Source of the DNA: Nitrosospira briensis C-128
Lineage (GTDB): Bacteria > Pseudomonadota > Gammaproteobacteria > Burkholderiales > Nitrosomonadaceae
DNA length: 64,000 nucleotides
Assembly: GCF_000619905.2 (NCBI RefSeq)
Contig: NZ_CP012371.1
Location: forward strand, 2,666,001 to 2,730,000
Direction of reading: 5' to 3'
Shown here: positions 14,812-21,903 of the stretch, piece by piece
How positions within the stretch are numbered: the first letter of the stretch is position 1
Layout of the letters: every line of letters begins with the position of its first letter
Translations under genes and position numbers: made by a program
Notes under the pieces: generated by a model
Told to the model about the DNA's origin: nothing
Seen by the model: the letters and a program-made list of their open reading frames with translations, nothing else
Databases searched by the model: none

Positions 14812-17109
14812 TCATAGCTGTTTTCCCTCGTTTTTGCCTAAAAATTCATCTAATGCCCGCTCGAAATGGGCTACTTCACGTGCTGCCCACTTGCCTTGCG
14901 TCATTTCCATCGGCGGCTGTTCAGTACCGGGTATCCACATCCGTTCGGCCTTCTTCCCGTTTTGCACATCATCCAGTTTTATGACTTTGTAGATGAGCAG
15001 GACAGGCTGATCCGCCCGCCTGCTGGATAACAGGTCCGATGTCTTGCGTACCATCTTGGTGAAATGCTCCTGCGTAGGAGGAAACCGCTCGCCTGTCAGG
15101 GCGCACCACCTCCTGAATGCCTGGTATAACTGACCGGCGGAACATACCTTCAGAGGGAGAGGGAGATAACCGTTCAGCCACTCGCGGACAAACCGCTCCG
15201 GAGGTTTTAGCCCGAGCTCGATCAGGTCTTTTTTAGCCCTGGTCATTGGCGGGATATCGAATTCCGTAAACCCCGTCAGGTCGAGCGACAGCAAGTGTCG
15301 ATAGAAAGCCTCGATGGCGCCAGCGCGCATTGCGTCTGCAACTCGCTGGTATAAATCGTCTGCCCGCATCTGCGGGGTGTAGACAACGAAGTAGCGGCGG
15401 TCGCCCTCTTCCAGCGCCAGGGGCTGATGCTCGTTGGAAAGGAAGACCACGTTCACGTGATTTGCCTCAGTCCTCAGCGGCATCATCTTGGTGTTAATCT
15501 GAATGGTCTCGCCGGTGATGAAGCCCTTGAGCTTGTTTTTATGGTGATAGAGCTCTTGGCGCGCAACCACTTCATCAGCGATCAGGAACAGCTTCTGTGA
15601 AGCCCAGTCGTTAAACTTGTCCTCAATCTGATCCTGGCCAACGACCAGCGCATAATCTCCATAAATCTTGGCTACGATCTCAAAGAACAGGTTCTTTCCC
15701 GCCCCTTGAGGACCGTGGAACACCAGCGCCGAGCGCATCTTTGTTCCAAGTCGCTGCAGGGGCAGCGCCAGCCATTTCAGCGTCCATGAGATTACTTCTT
15801 CGATTGCCAGTTCGGATTCCGCAGATTCCGCGCACAAGTGGCTGATCAGCTCGATAATTGCGGAACAGTCCCCTTTCTTCGCCTCCATCGGCAACCCGGC
15901 AAACAAATTGACAGCAGGCGGCTCGATTGCCCCGGAAGGGTCGAACACAAGTTGCTCCGGCATGATCATCCGGCGCTTGTCCGAATTCAGCCACATCTTG
16001 ACGTAATCGTTGCCGAAGGCCAGACGCATGGCATTTACCCGGATCAGCTTTCGCGCTTTCTCGTCATAGCAGGTATCTGTGCTATAGATCAGCGCAAAGT
16101 TGTCGATCAAGTCGTTATAGCGGTCCCAATTGATCGGCTGCTTATCCCGCTTATCCCCTCCCCCCTTTTCTGGGGGCTCGGGCGCTTTATCAGAGGGGGA
16201 GGGAGAGGATTTACCCTTGTCTTTAGGCACTGCGCGAAGTTTTGGAGGCCTCCAGCCGGCTTCCATGGCGCGTTTGAAGATAATTGCGCCAGTAATGCCG
16301 CCGGGCTTGAAGCTCTTCCAGTGAGATTGCAGCGTCTTGCCGCCGGGATATTTTGCGCTCTTTGCAGACCAGGATTCCCATACCGACAATCCGGCTTCAC
16401 CCAACTCGGCATGGATGGCCATGCCGAGTTGAATCCATTCATCGTATCCGCAAGTCGGGTTGACAAACGCCAGCGCAGACTCGACCTTGGCGCGCACATC
16501 AATATCCCCACTCGTTTCCACGGGAGGAGAGTTGACATGCTTGTTCTTGGCAGCATCGACTGTCTTTTGGAGGCGGGCGAGCGTCTTATCTGAAATCGGC
16601 GCCACCTCAGCCGGCGTGCCCGGGAAGCGTGCCCCGGTAACCGTAAAATACTGGCGGCCACAAAACACCTCAACACCAATATCGTTTGACTTGAACGTAT
16701 CGGAATCGCCGAAGACGATGATGTGCACCCCTTTTCGGGACGGCGAATACTCGGTATAGCTGGCGCAGGCCTGGATGATGTTGGTGGCGCGTTCCGAGAT
16801 CTCGCCTGTTTCTGTGTTGATAGCCCCATCGATATCGATACCGATCAAGCCATCGCCAGGGAGGAAGGCGAACCCGATGCCGGAAAACCGGCCAGATGAC
16901 AATGCCGTGCACGCCTCCTCGAAACTTGCCAGGGCTGCGCGGTCTTCCGGGCTGCCTTGCGTACCGTTTCGTCTTTCTCCGGAGAGGTAGTACGGCATCT
17001 TGCGCGGCTTTTTATCGCCTGGTTTCTGCTCAAAACGCCATGTCAGCCATTGCCGGCGTTCGCGCAATGCGGCCGGGACAGCGTACAGATCGGTGGCGGC
17101 ATCTGTCAT
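14812..17109 (-). CDS. phage replicative primase/helicase (PriCT-2 + D5/DUF5906-like ATPase)
   Basis: A 765-residue protein. The N-terminal ~190 residues resemble the primase-polymerase type found in phage and plasmid primases ('FSGIGFAFLPGDGLIGIDIDGAI', 'GVEVFCGRQYFTVTG'). Residues ~210-275 match a PriCT-2 domain ('YDEWIQLGMAIHAEL', 'GKTLQSHWKSF'). Residues ~430-650 are an SF3-type helicase with Walker A 'FHGPQGAGKN' (~466) and Walker B 'KLFLIADEV' (~508), then 'FLSNEHQPLALEEGDRRYFV'. It would open the origin and prime DNA synthesis. The adjoining hexamer array is its likely binding site. Confidence 0.88.
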   Translation of the reverse strand: MTDAATDLYAVPAALRERRQWLTWRFEQKPGDKKPRKMPYYLSGERRNGTQGSPEDRAALASFEEACTALSSGRFSGIGFAFLPGDGLIGIDIDGAINTETGEISERATNIIQACASYTEYSPSRKGVHIIVFGDSDTFKSNDIGVEVFCGRQYFTVTGARFPGTPAEVAPISDKTLARLQKTVDAAKNKHVNSPPVETSGDIDVRAKVESALAFVNPTCGYDEWIQLGMAIHAELGEAGLSVWESWSAKSAKYPGGKTLQSHWKSFKPGGITGAIIFKRAMEAGWRPPKLRAVPKDKGKSSPSPSDKAPEPPEKGGGDKRDKQPINWDRYNDLIDNFALIYSTDTCYDEKARKLIRVNAMRLAFGNDYVKMWLNSDKRRMIMPEQLVFDPSGAIEPPAVNLFAGLPMEAKKGDCSAIIELISHLCAESAESELAIEEVISWTLKWLALPLQRLGTKMRSALVFHGPQGAGKNLFFEIVAKIYGDYALVVGQDQIEDKFNDWASQKLFLIADEVVARQELYHHKNKLKGFITGETIQINTKMMPLRTEANHVNVVFLSNEHQPLALEEGDRRYFVVYTPQMRADDLYQRVADAMRAGAIEAFYRHLLSLDLTGFTEFDIPPMTRAKKDLIELGLKPPERFVREWLNGYLPLPLKVCSAGQLYQAFRRWCALTGERFPPTQEHFTKMVRKTSDLLSSRRADQPVLLIYKVIKLDDVQNGKKAERMWIPGTEQPPMEMTQGKWAAREVAHFERALDEFLGKNEGKQL

Positions 17110-17111
17110 AT

Positions 17112-17609
17112 TTACGCGCGCGGGGCGCGGCGGCGCTCGTGCACCCGCTTTTCGAGCTCGAGCAGACCTTGCACGGCCCGGCGAATCGCCAGCTCTATCT
17201 TTTCCTGCTCGGGAGGCGATATCCAGTTGTCGGAGAGCGCGGTTGAGATCGCGGCGGCCACCTCACCCTCTTCCGCCATCACCTTGCAGATCATCTGCAG
17301 CAGCTCGCCGTTGGAGACATGCTCGGCAGGCGGAAGCTTTACGGCAGCATACCCATGCCGCCAACAGAACGCCTGGATGGGAAGCCCGGCAGCTTCATCT
17401 TTTCCAGCTTCCTGCAAATTTTCGATGATCAATGAGACTTCTTCGAAGCCGGTGTAATCCGACTCGACACCGGGGCGCAGCTTGTTATAAAGCCTCGCGG
17501 CGGAAGGTAAATCTAACCGCTTGTATAGGGACTCGATCCCTCCTGGATACTTCCGGGCGGCCTTGTAAAGAGCATCGTGCTGATTGATGTCCGAATAGCG
17601 GTGAGTCAC
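17112..17609 (-). CDS. phage regulatory protein CII, CP76 family
   Basis: A 165-residue GTG-started protein: 'DALYKAARKYPGGIESLYKRLDLPSAARLYNKLRPG...YTGFEEVSLIIENLQEAG' is the signature of the CP76/CII family, which activates establishment of lysogeny. It lies between cro and the replication gene, as cII does in lambda. The stop is only 2 bases before the primase start. It would be read from the leftward early promoter beyond a tR1-like terminator at 17697-17723. Confidence 0.82.
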   Translation of the reverse strand: MTHRYSDINQHDALYKAARKYPGGIESLYKRLDLPSAARLYNKLRPGVESDYTGFEEVSLIIENLQEAGKDEAAGLPIQAFCWRHGYAAVKLPPAEHVSNGELLQMICKVMAEEGEVAAAISTALSDNWISPPEQEKIELAIRRAVQGLLELEKRVHERRRAPRA

Positions 17610-17654
17610 GTTAAAACCCCGCTTCGATTAACGTTTTTTTTGTCATTACGCGGG

Positions 17655-17673
17655 CGCATGATTCGATCATGCG
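17655..17673. promoter_or_regulatory. inverted repeat upstream of the CII-like gene
   Basis: CGCATGAT-tcg-ATCATGCG is a perfect 8-bp inverted repeat with a 3-base centre. It lies between the tR1-like terminator and the start of the CII-like gene, and could be an operator or a stem of the leader RNA. Function is unproven. Confidence 0.4.
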
Positions 17674-17696
17674 ATTTCGTGAAACCAGTGCTGAGC

Positions 17697-17723
17697 AAAG
17701 AAAAGCCCTCCCCGAAGGGAGGG
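17697..17723 (-). terminator. tR1-like intrinsic terminator between cro and cII
   Basis: On the minus strand the stem CCCTCCC-ttcg-GGGAGGG is followed by a U-rich stretch (gcuuuucuuugcu). It interrupts the leftward early operon between cro and the CII-like gene, the position of tR1 in lambda. Confidence 0.7.
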
Positions 17724-17834
17724 GGAACTGCACGGCCGAAGTGGGAGAGAAGGCCGGGCAGAACGGAAAAGGCGGGAATTCCAACGTGATAAGATTTGAT
17801 TTCCACATCAATCTCAACAACAAAAGGAATTCCC

Positions 17835-18047
17835 TTGAAACTCGATATAGACTCGAAAACTGTTTCAATCCCCTGCCCCCACTGCAGCAAGAAATTCGAC
17901 GAGAAGATCGGAAGGTTGAAGCAAGATCAGAAGCTTATTTGCCCCGCCTGCCACGAATCCTTCACTGTGGACGCTACAAAGCTCCGTGCCGGAATCGAGA
18001 AAACGCTGTACGATTTCAAGCGGCAGATCGGGAAGCTTGGCCGATAG
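17835..18047 (+). CDS. small zinc-ribbon phage protein
   Basis: I prefer the TTG at 17835, which has AAAGGA six bases upstream, over a TTG 13 codons further up. The 70-residue product carries 'IPCPHCSKKFDEK' and 'LICPACHESF', giving a CxxC...CxxC zinc ribbon in its first half, then a basic helix ('EKTLYDFKRQIGKLGR'). It would bind nucleic acid or protein. It overlaps an open frame on the opposite strand; both may not be real, but the spaced cysteines favour this one. Confidence 0.55.
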   Translation: MKLDIDSKTVSIPCPHCSKKFDEKIGRLKQDQKLICPACHESFTVDATKLRAGIEKTLYDFKRQIGKLGR

Positions 18048-18113
18048 TGAATCGAGCGCGGCAGTCAGTGCTGTTGCGTCACAATCGACCTCTAATCTCA
18101 ACAAAGGGATCAT
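17865..18113 (-). CDS. hypothetical early phage protein downstream of cro
   Basis: An 82-residue frame starts with ATG at 18113, overlapping the cro stop (ATGA), which argues for translation. The N-terminal part (MIPLLRLEVDCDATALTAALDSLSAKLPDLPLEIVQRFLDSG) looks like a folded alpha/beta protein. The C-terminal half is antisense to the zinc-ribbon gene and is less convincing. Unknown function. Confidence 0.4.
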   Translation of the reverse strand: MIPLLRLEVDCDATALTAALDSLSAKLPDLPLEIVQRFLDSGTELCSVHSEGFVAGGANKLLILLQPSDLLVEFLAAVGAGD

Positions 18114-18307
18114 GCTTCTGCCTTTGTTTGGTTGGGGGTGCTGAATACTTCGGGATGCGCTACCTTGATATACATAAGCCTGGCGTCCGGAATACCGTCC
18201 TCACGCCATCCGGAAACAGAGGGAGGTTTGATGTTGAATAAGCGCGCGACAGCATTCGTGCCACCGAGGGCATCAATAATTTGATTTGCAAATTCTGACT
18301 TATCCAT
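18110..18307 (-). CDS. Cro-like repressor
   Basis: A ~65-residue helix-turn-helix protein ('FANQIIDALGGTNAVARLFNIKPPSVSGWREDGIPDARLMYIKVAHPEVF'). This is the YdaS/Cro type, with recognition helix 'KPPSVSGWRE'. An upstream ATG at 18316 lies inside the TATAAT -10 box on this strand, so the ATG at 18307 is the better start, with almost no leader. It is divergent from the repressor gene across shared operators. Confidence 0.8.
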   Translation of the reverse strand: MDKSEFANQIIDALGGTNAVARLFNIKPPSVSGWREDGIPDARLMYIKVAHPEVFSTPNQTKAEA

Positions 18308-18313
18308 GGCTCT

Positions 18314-18360
18314 CATTATAAGGCATACCTAACATTAGGTGTCAAGGTATACCTAATAAT
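18314..18360. promoter_or_regulatory. divergent immunity promoters and operators
   Basis: The region holds ACCTAA-CA-TTAGGT (18327-18340) and AGGTATACCT (18345-18354), which share half-sites. Read leftward there is a TTGACA -35 followed by a TATAAT -10 (19-base spacing) with the operator between them, driving cro. Read rightward an AT-rich TAATAAT lies just before the repressor start, so the repressor message may be nearly leaderless. Confidence 0.75.
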
Positions 18361-18369
18361 AAAAACGAT

Positions 18370-18918
18370 ATGATTGCAAGTATGGAAAAATGGAACGACA
18401 GACTTGTTTACGCGCTCAAGGTGCGCAAGAAAACTCAGGCTGATCTGGTTAAAGTCACCGGAGCTAAAGCACCATCAGTTTACGAATGGGTGTCTGGTAT
18501 AACCAAGAACATGACAGCACCCAATGCAACAAAGGTATGTAATTTCCTGAGAATTAATGTTGACTGGCTTCTATATAAGAAAGGACCGAGCGGGCTTGAG
18601 GATGATACTGATAACGCGCCCGTGTTATTAACTACCGAACAGAAGCAAGTATTAAAGCTCCTCGAGAGGATGGAACTTAAGGCCAAAGAGAATTGGATAG
18701 CAAACGGCGAATTGCTTGTATCCGTTATGTCTGCTTCCGACGCTGTTGCTACGCCACAATCTAAGCCAATGGAATCACAACCAGAGCGCCGCCTGGCAAC
18801 TGAAGACCGGAGGAAGACCGATTTAGGTTTTGACCCAGAACGCAGGCATCTATACGGCGCACCGAATTTCCCGGAAAAGAAACAGACGTATACGGACCGA
18901 AGGAGGGGAAAAAAATGA
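18370..18918 (+). CDS. prophage CI-like repressor without peptidase domain
   Basis: The 182-residue protein begins MIASMEKWNDRLVYALKVRKKTQADLVKVTGAKAPSVYEWVSG, a clear XRE helix-turn-helix (~residues 10-65), followed by 'NVDWLLYKKGPSG'. The C-terminal ~110 residues are low-complexity and charged ('PERRLATEDRRKTDLGFDPERRHLYG'). No S24/LexA-like Ser-Lys catalytic segment is visible, so RecA-stimulated self-cleavage is not expected. The likely operators are at 18314-18360 and 20388-20442. An internal ATG at 18382 is an alternative start. Confidence 0.8.
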   Translation: MIASMEKWNDRLVYALKVRKKTQADLVKVTGAKAPSVYEWVSGITKNMTAPNATKVCNFLRINVDWLLYKKGPSGLEDDTDNAPVLLTTEQKQVLKLLERMELKAKENWIANGELLVSVMSASDAVATPQSKPMESQPERRLATEDRRKTDLGFDPERRHLYGAPNFPEKKQTYTDRRRGKK

Positions 18919-19157
18919 AGCCGCCTTTTACACTAATGCAACGACCGATATCGCACGACACCGCCGAGGCTGCTCTGACGATAGCCGGGGATGCGCAACA
19001 AGGCGACTCCATAGGCATGGCAGCCGTCGTAATGTACCTGAAGCCGGAACCTCACTTCATCGCTTTTGTCACCGACGAGGCCGAGCGCAACCCCATCTTC
19101 ACCACCGGCATGCTCGCGTCTCTAAGCTACCAGCTCATGCGGAAGGCGAATGAATAA
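18915..19157 (+). CDS. hypothetical phage protein, 80 aa
   Basis: Starts with ATG overlapping the repressor stop (AATGA) after a GGAGGGG ribosome site, so it is translationally coupled to the repressor. MKPPFTLMQRPISHDTAEAALTIAGDAQQG... shows alternating hydrophobic residues and no recognised motif. Expression from the repressor operon implies a role in the lysogen. Confidence 0.55.
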   Translation: MKPPFTLMQRPISHDTAEAALTIAGDAQQGDSIGMAAVVMYLKPEPHFIAFVTDEAERNPIFTTGMLASLSYQLMRKANE

Positions 19158-19205
19158 CAGCAGTGATACAATCCAGTCGATCAAAACTCAACCATAAGGA
19201 AAGCA

Positions 19206-19619
19206 ATGAAAGTTGTTGTAATCGTCGCAATGGCGTTAGCGTTATCTGCCTGCGCGACGGTAGGAAAGGAAATATCACCGAATCAGCTATCTCAGTTCAA
19301 GGAAGGGATAACCACGCAAGATGAGGTTCTAACTGCGCTTGGAACGCCAACATCAAGCACAACTACAACGGATAGCACGGTTATCGTTTACTCTTTTGCG
19401 CATGTCCAAGCGCGCCCAGCAACGTTCATTCCGATCTTTGGTATGTTTCTTGGGGGGACAGATACGCGCTCATCGGCCGTTGCCTTTCGATTTGGGCCAG
19501 ATGGAAAACTGGTAAAGATGGCGCGCACAGATATGAGGAGCGGCGCCGGAACAGGCTTTGCTTCCGGCAAATATCAGAAACCGGATTACTCCCTGCCACA
19601 AGAGGCTGTTACTGAGTAA
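19206..19619 (+). CDS. BamE/SmpA-like outer-membrane lipoprotein (lysogenic conversion candidate)
   Basis: A 137-residue lipoprotein with signal MKVVVIVAMALALSAC, lipobox LSAC. The mature part 'LSQFKEGITTQDEVLTALGTPTSSTT' matches the first helical pair of the SmpA/OmlA/BamE fold, with the canonical 'G-x-T-x-x-E-V-x-x-x-L-G-x-P' pattern. Preceded by AAGGAAAG. It lies in the repressor-side region, so it is probably expressed in the lysogen as a cargo gene rather than a virion gene. Confidence 0.7.
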   Translation: MKVVVIVAMALALSACATVGKEISPNQLSQFKEGITTQDEVLTALGTPTSSTTTTDSTVIVYSFAHVQARPATFIPIFGMFLGGTDTRSSAVAFRFGPDGKLVKMARTDMRSGAGTGFASGKYQKPDYSLPQEAVTE

Positions 19620-19623
19620 TTTA

Positions 19624-19639
19624 GTGCAGACGTCTGCAC
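19624..19639. repeat. 16-bp perfect palindrome, copy 2 of 3
   Basis: GTGCAGACGTCTGCAC, 5 bases after the lipoprotein stop. It shares the flanking bases TTA with copy 3 inside the parB-like gene. No U-run follows it, so it is not a simple terminator. Confidence 0.8.
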
Positions 19640-19707
19640 AAGCCTCCTGCTCACCTGTTCCCCAACTAGGGAAAAGTAACGCTTCCCCACCCCCACCTGG
19701 GGGAATT

Positions 19708-20109
19708 CTATTGGTGCCGTGCAGCCTCTATCCCAGCCTTGGCCAAGAAAGCCGAGCGCGACTCACCGGATCGTTTCGCGCCTTCGTCAATAACCCTCAA
19801 TACCCGCTTCGGTAGAGTTATGTTGACGCGCTCCACCTTGTCATCGAGCTGCGATAAATCGACACTTACCATTGCCCAGATCCAGCCGTCAAACTCAGGA
19901 TTTTTCCTGTGTTCTTCAATGGGGAGCGGTTTGGGAAAAGCCCGGCCTTCATCCAGATAGGTTTCCAGGTGAAGCAATACCGCTTCATGCGCATTCGTTA
20001 TGGCCTCGTCCACCGTATCGCCCGCTGAAAAGCAACCGGGCAAATCGGGCACCACCACGCCGCATGAGTGTGACTCATCCCCCATTTCAATCGCTATCGG
20101 ATAACGCAT
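19708..20109 (-). CDS. hicB: HicB-type antitoxin
   Basis: A 133-residue antitoxin: the N-terminal partial RNase H-like fold 'MRYPIAIEM...CGVVVPDLPGCFSAGDTVDEAITNAHEAVLLHLETYLDEG' (residues 1-60) is the HicB signature. The C-terminal 'RVNITLPKRVLRVIDEGAKRSGESRSAFLAKAGIEAA' is a ribbon-helix-helix DNA-binding domain. It follows hicA with a 9-base gap. It would neutralise HicA and repress the operon through the palindrome at 20296-20314. Confidence 0.9.
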   Translation of the reverse strand: MRYPIAIEMGDESHSCGVVVPDLPGCFSAGDTVDEAITNAHEAVLLHLETYLDEGRAFPKPLPIEEHRKNPEFDGWIWAMVSVDLSQLDDKVERVNITLPKRVLRVIDEGAKRSGESRSAFLAKAGIEAARHQ

Positions 20110-20118
20110 AACTCCTCC

Positions 20119-20295
20119 TCACTTTAATCCCGCCTGTTTCAAAATCGCATTCACCAAACCAACTCCCAAATCCTTTTTAGGGTGCGGCACTGTCACCGTT
20201 CTGCCGTCTTTCTTCATCTGATGATGGCTGCCCTTGATACGGTCTATCTCGAAACCGTTGTCTTTTAAGAGCTGCATGAGTTGTTTGCTGTTCAT
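20119..20295 (-). CDS. hicA: HicA-type mRNA interferase toxin
   Basis: A 58-residue toxin from ATG at 20295: MNSKQLMQLLKDNGFEIDRIKGSHHQMKKDGRTVTVPHPKKDLGVGLVNAILKQAGL. It is the double-stranded RNA-binding fold with the catalytic His in 'GSHHQ', cleaving mRNA in target cells. Upstream in-frame codons lie in the operator palindrome and are not used. Toxin-first order with HicB downstream is usual. Inside a prophage it may act as a stability or anti-phage module. Confidence 0.9.
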   Translation of the reverse strand: MNSKQLMQLLKDNGFEIDRIKGSHHQMKKDGRTVTVPHPKKDLGVGLVNAILKQAGLK

Positions 20296-20314
20296 AGTGT
20301 GTATTATACACACT
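20296..20314. promoter_or_regulatory. hicAB operator
   Basis: AGTGTGTAT-t-ATACACACT is a perfect 9-bp inverted repeat abutting the hicA start codon. This is where a ribbon-helix-helix HicB would bind for autoregulation. Confidence 0.65.
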
Positions 20315-20387
20315 TAATAAGAATAGTCAACTATTTAGCTTACCACTGTCACCGCCAACATTAGCAGCTGTGATCATTGCATCAAAT

Positions 20388-20442
20388 AATAAGGCATACC
20401 TAATGATTGTTCTTGACAATGATATTAGGTATGCCTTATTCT
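20388..20442. promoter_or_regulatory. second repressor-controlled promoter with nested 53-bp palindrome
   Basis: Arms AATAAGGCATACCTAAT (20388-20404) and its exact complement (20424-20440) enclose a 19-base centre that itself contains ATTGT-tcttg-ACAAT. A TTGACA -35 (20413-20418) and a TATTCT -10 (20437-20442) point right. The operator half-sites match those at 18314-18360, so the same repressor should silence the rightward operon from 20777 to the integrase. A weaker leftward promoter toward hicA is possible. Confidence 0.7.
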
Positions 20443-20776
20443 GAACTCATCCACTGACCAAGATAAGAATTTCCCGTACTGGGTAAGCCCCGGGTGAGGT
20501 CAGGGGATAGGTCGACGATCCCGGTAAGCGCATTCAAACGAAAGTGTTTACCAGGACTGGATGACTTCGAAGGCATTCAAGATGGTCCTCAAAAATGTCG
20601 AGTAATGCCCGAGTTTGCGACTAACAGCATGACTTACGCCGGATGGAAAGAATCCGGCACGTTTAAAACCCTCTGGCTCGAGATACGAATTTCCTTACGG
20701 CCGATTATGTACGCCTTCCTCGTCCGGCCAGGGTGAGAGCCAGAGGTCCCGAATAAACGAATCAGGAGAGAGACAG
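20443..20776 (+). ncRNA. structured 5' leader of the rightward operon
   Basis: There is no convincing gene in this stretch. It holds a perfect hairpin GCCGGAT-ggaaaga-ATCCGGC (20638-20658) and a 10-bp inverted repeat CCTCTGGCTC (20670-20679) / GAGCCAGAGG (20737-20746). The transcript from the 20.4-kb promoter would begin here. It could be a leader for antitermination or attenuation. A GTG-started 80-codon frame (20494-20736) looks non-coding. Confidence 0.4.
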
Positions 20777-20992
20777 ATGGCTGGAACAGCACCCGTGGCA
20801 CATACCACGGAAAACGAAATCAAGTTTTTGAACGAACTCGGCATGTTCACCGGCATTGCCGAGACGAAAGAAACCCTGCTTGAAGGGTATATCGCCGGCG
20901 CAATGCAACGCAGCGACTGGGGAGCGATGGATCGCACCAAAGTGCTTCATCACGCCAGAACCCTGCACGCCCAACAAGTCCGTCCCACATAA
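20777..20992 (+). CDS. hypothetical phage protein, 71 aa
   Basis: ATG at 20777 with CAGGAGAG upstream. MAGTAPVAHTTENEIKFLNELGMFTGIAETKETLLEGYIAGAMQRSDWGAMDRTKVLHHARTLHAQQ... is helical and soluble, with 'W' and 'R' conserved-looking positions but no known motif. It is the first gene of the repressor-controlled rightward operon. Unknown role. Confidence 0.6.
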   Translation: MAGTAPVAHTTENEIKFLNELGMFTGIAETKETLLEGYIAGAMQRSDWGAMDRTKVLHHARTLHAQQVRPT

Positions 20993-21009
20993 AAACGGGG
21001 GAAAGCGAA

Positions 21010-21258
21010 ATGCCTGCTATGAAGCTCGCCCCTAACCAGCGCGTAGTCATCACCCGCCCCGCCGTCATCCCGGCCATGCAAGGCCGCAGCGGTGTAGTCG
21101 AGGCCGTACTCGCCCCCGCTGCCTTGGTGGACGCCAGCCGAGGCGAGGCCGCAATTATCCGCATGGAGACCCCGGCGAACCTGCCCGGGCTGCATTTCCA
21201 CTTTCTCATTTTCTACGCGGCCGAGTGCAGCCCGCTCGACCACGCGACCCCGCTTTAA
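21010..21258 (+). CDS. hypothetical phage protein, 82 aa
   Basis: ATG at 21010 with GGGGGAAAG upstream. The sequence 'NQRVVITRPAVIPAMQGRSGVVEAVLAPAALVDASRGEAAIIRMETPANLPGLHFHFLIFYAAEC' is beta-rich, resembling small SH3-like barrels. It is co-directional with its neighbours with short gaps. Function not known. Confidence 0.55.
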   Translation: MPAMKLAPNQRVVITRPAVIPAMQGRSGVVEAVLAPAALVDASRGEAAIIRMETPANLPGLHFHFLIFYAAECSPLDHATPL

Positions 21259-21275
21259 CCCCCAATGGAGACCAA

Positions 21276-21617
21276 ATGAAACTTTTCCCCAAACAGCGCC
21301 CAGTTTACAGAGTGCAGAAAGCACTGAAACGGCTCAGCCGTGAAAAATGGATTTGCGGGGGAGAGATAAATGATATGTGCATGAAGCTATCAAAACTAGC
21401 GGCGCCAGTCGGGTGGGGAAATGTTGCGTCACATGCGATGCGGTACGACTGCGTGTTTGTTGGAATGTGGAATGGAGAGCCCCCGGCACGGCGTGGCATC
21501 GATCCGTATTACCCAGAGATGCTAAGGGCTTTGAAGGGCAGAAATACAAAAAGCGACGCGAGTACAGAGTTGTTGATCTTAGAAATTAAACTTAGGAGTA
21601 AAAATCATGCCGGGTGA
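21276..21617 (+). CDS. hypothetical phage protein, 113 aa
   Basis: I chose ATG at 21276 (MKLFPKQRPVYRVQKALKRLSREKWICGGEINDM...), which follows ATGGAGACC; an upstream in-frame start lies inside the previous gene. The product is basic, with a possible winged-helix-like order ('RVQKALKRLSREKWICGGEINDMCMKLSKLAAPVGWGNVASHAMR'). No enzyme motif. It overlaps the next gene by 11 bases. Confidence 0.55.
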   Translation: MKLFPKQRPVYRVQKALKRLSREKWICGGEINDMCMKLSKLAAPVGWGNVASHAMRYDCVFVGMWNGEPPARRGIDPYYPEMLRALKGRNTKSDASTELLILEIKLRSKNHAG

Positions 21618-21903
21618 AATAACAAAAGTTCAGACGATTGAAACGTTCGGAGACGTTCGACGGTTTATTTTGGAGACAGTAGTCGCGCTGCGCGATGGTG
21701 ATTTAGACATATCACGCGGCATGGCGATTGCTGCAAATATGAAGGTGCTGAATGACAACATTCAAGTCGAAATTAATGCGGCGAAACTTTCCATCGCGAC
21801 AGATGGAAGGGCGCATCAGTTTGGTCGGGTAGTAAAGATGGGACGGCGACTGATTAGCGACAACACTGACGCGGAGACATCAGTCGAAGGAGCCCAGTCA
21901 TGA
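21607..21903 (+). CDS. hypothetical phage protein, 98 aa
   Basis: MPGEITKVQTIETFGDVRRFILETVVALRDGDLDISRGMAIAANMKVLNDNIQVEINAAKLSIAT... is a helical protein. The core 'RRFILETVVALRDGDLDISRGMAIAANMKVLNDNIQVEI' is reminiscent of small phage proteins of unknown role that precede ParB-like genes. AGGAGTAAAA is just upstream. The stop overlaps the ParB-like start by 4 bases (ATGA). Confidence 0.6.
   Translation: MPGEITKVQTIETFGDVRRFILETVVALRDGDLDISRGMAIAANMKVLNDNIQVEINAAKLSIATDGRAHQFGRVVKMGRRLISDNTDAETSVEGAQS

Noticed and set aside
14618-14815. 65-codon minus-strand frame over the hexamer array
   Set aside because: Its Tyr/Arg-rich text is only the translation of the repeated hexamers; the array itself is the signal.
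20494-20736. GTG-started 80-codon frame in the leader of the rightward operon
   Set aside because: No ribosome site, odd composition, and it overlaps the hairpin structures; treated as untranslated leader.
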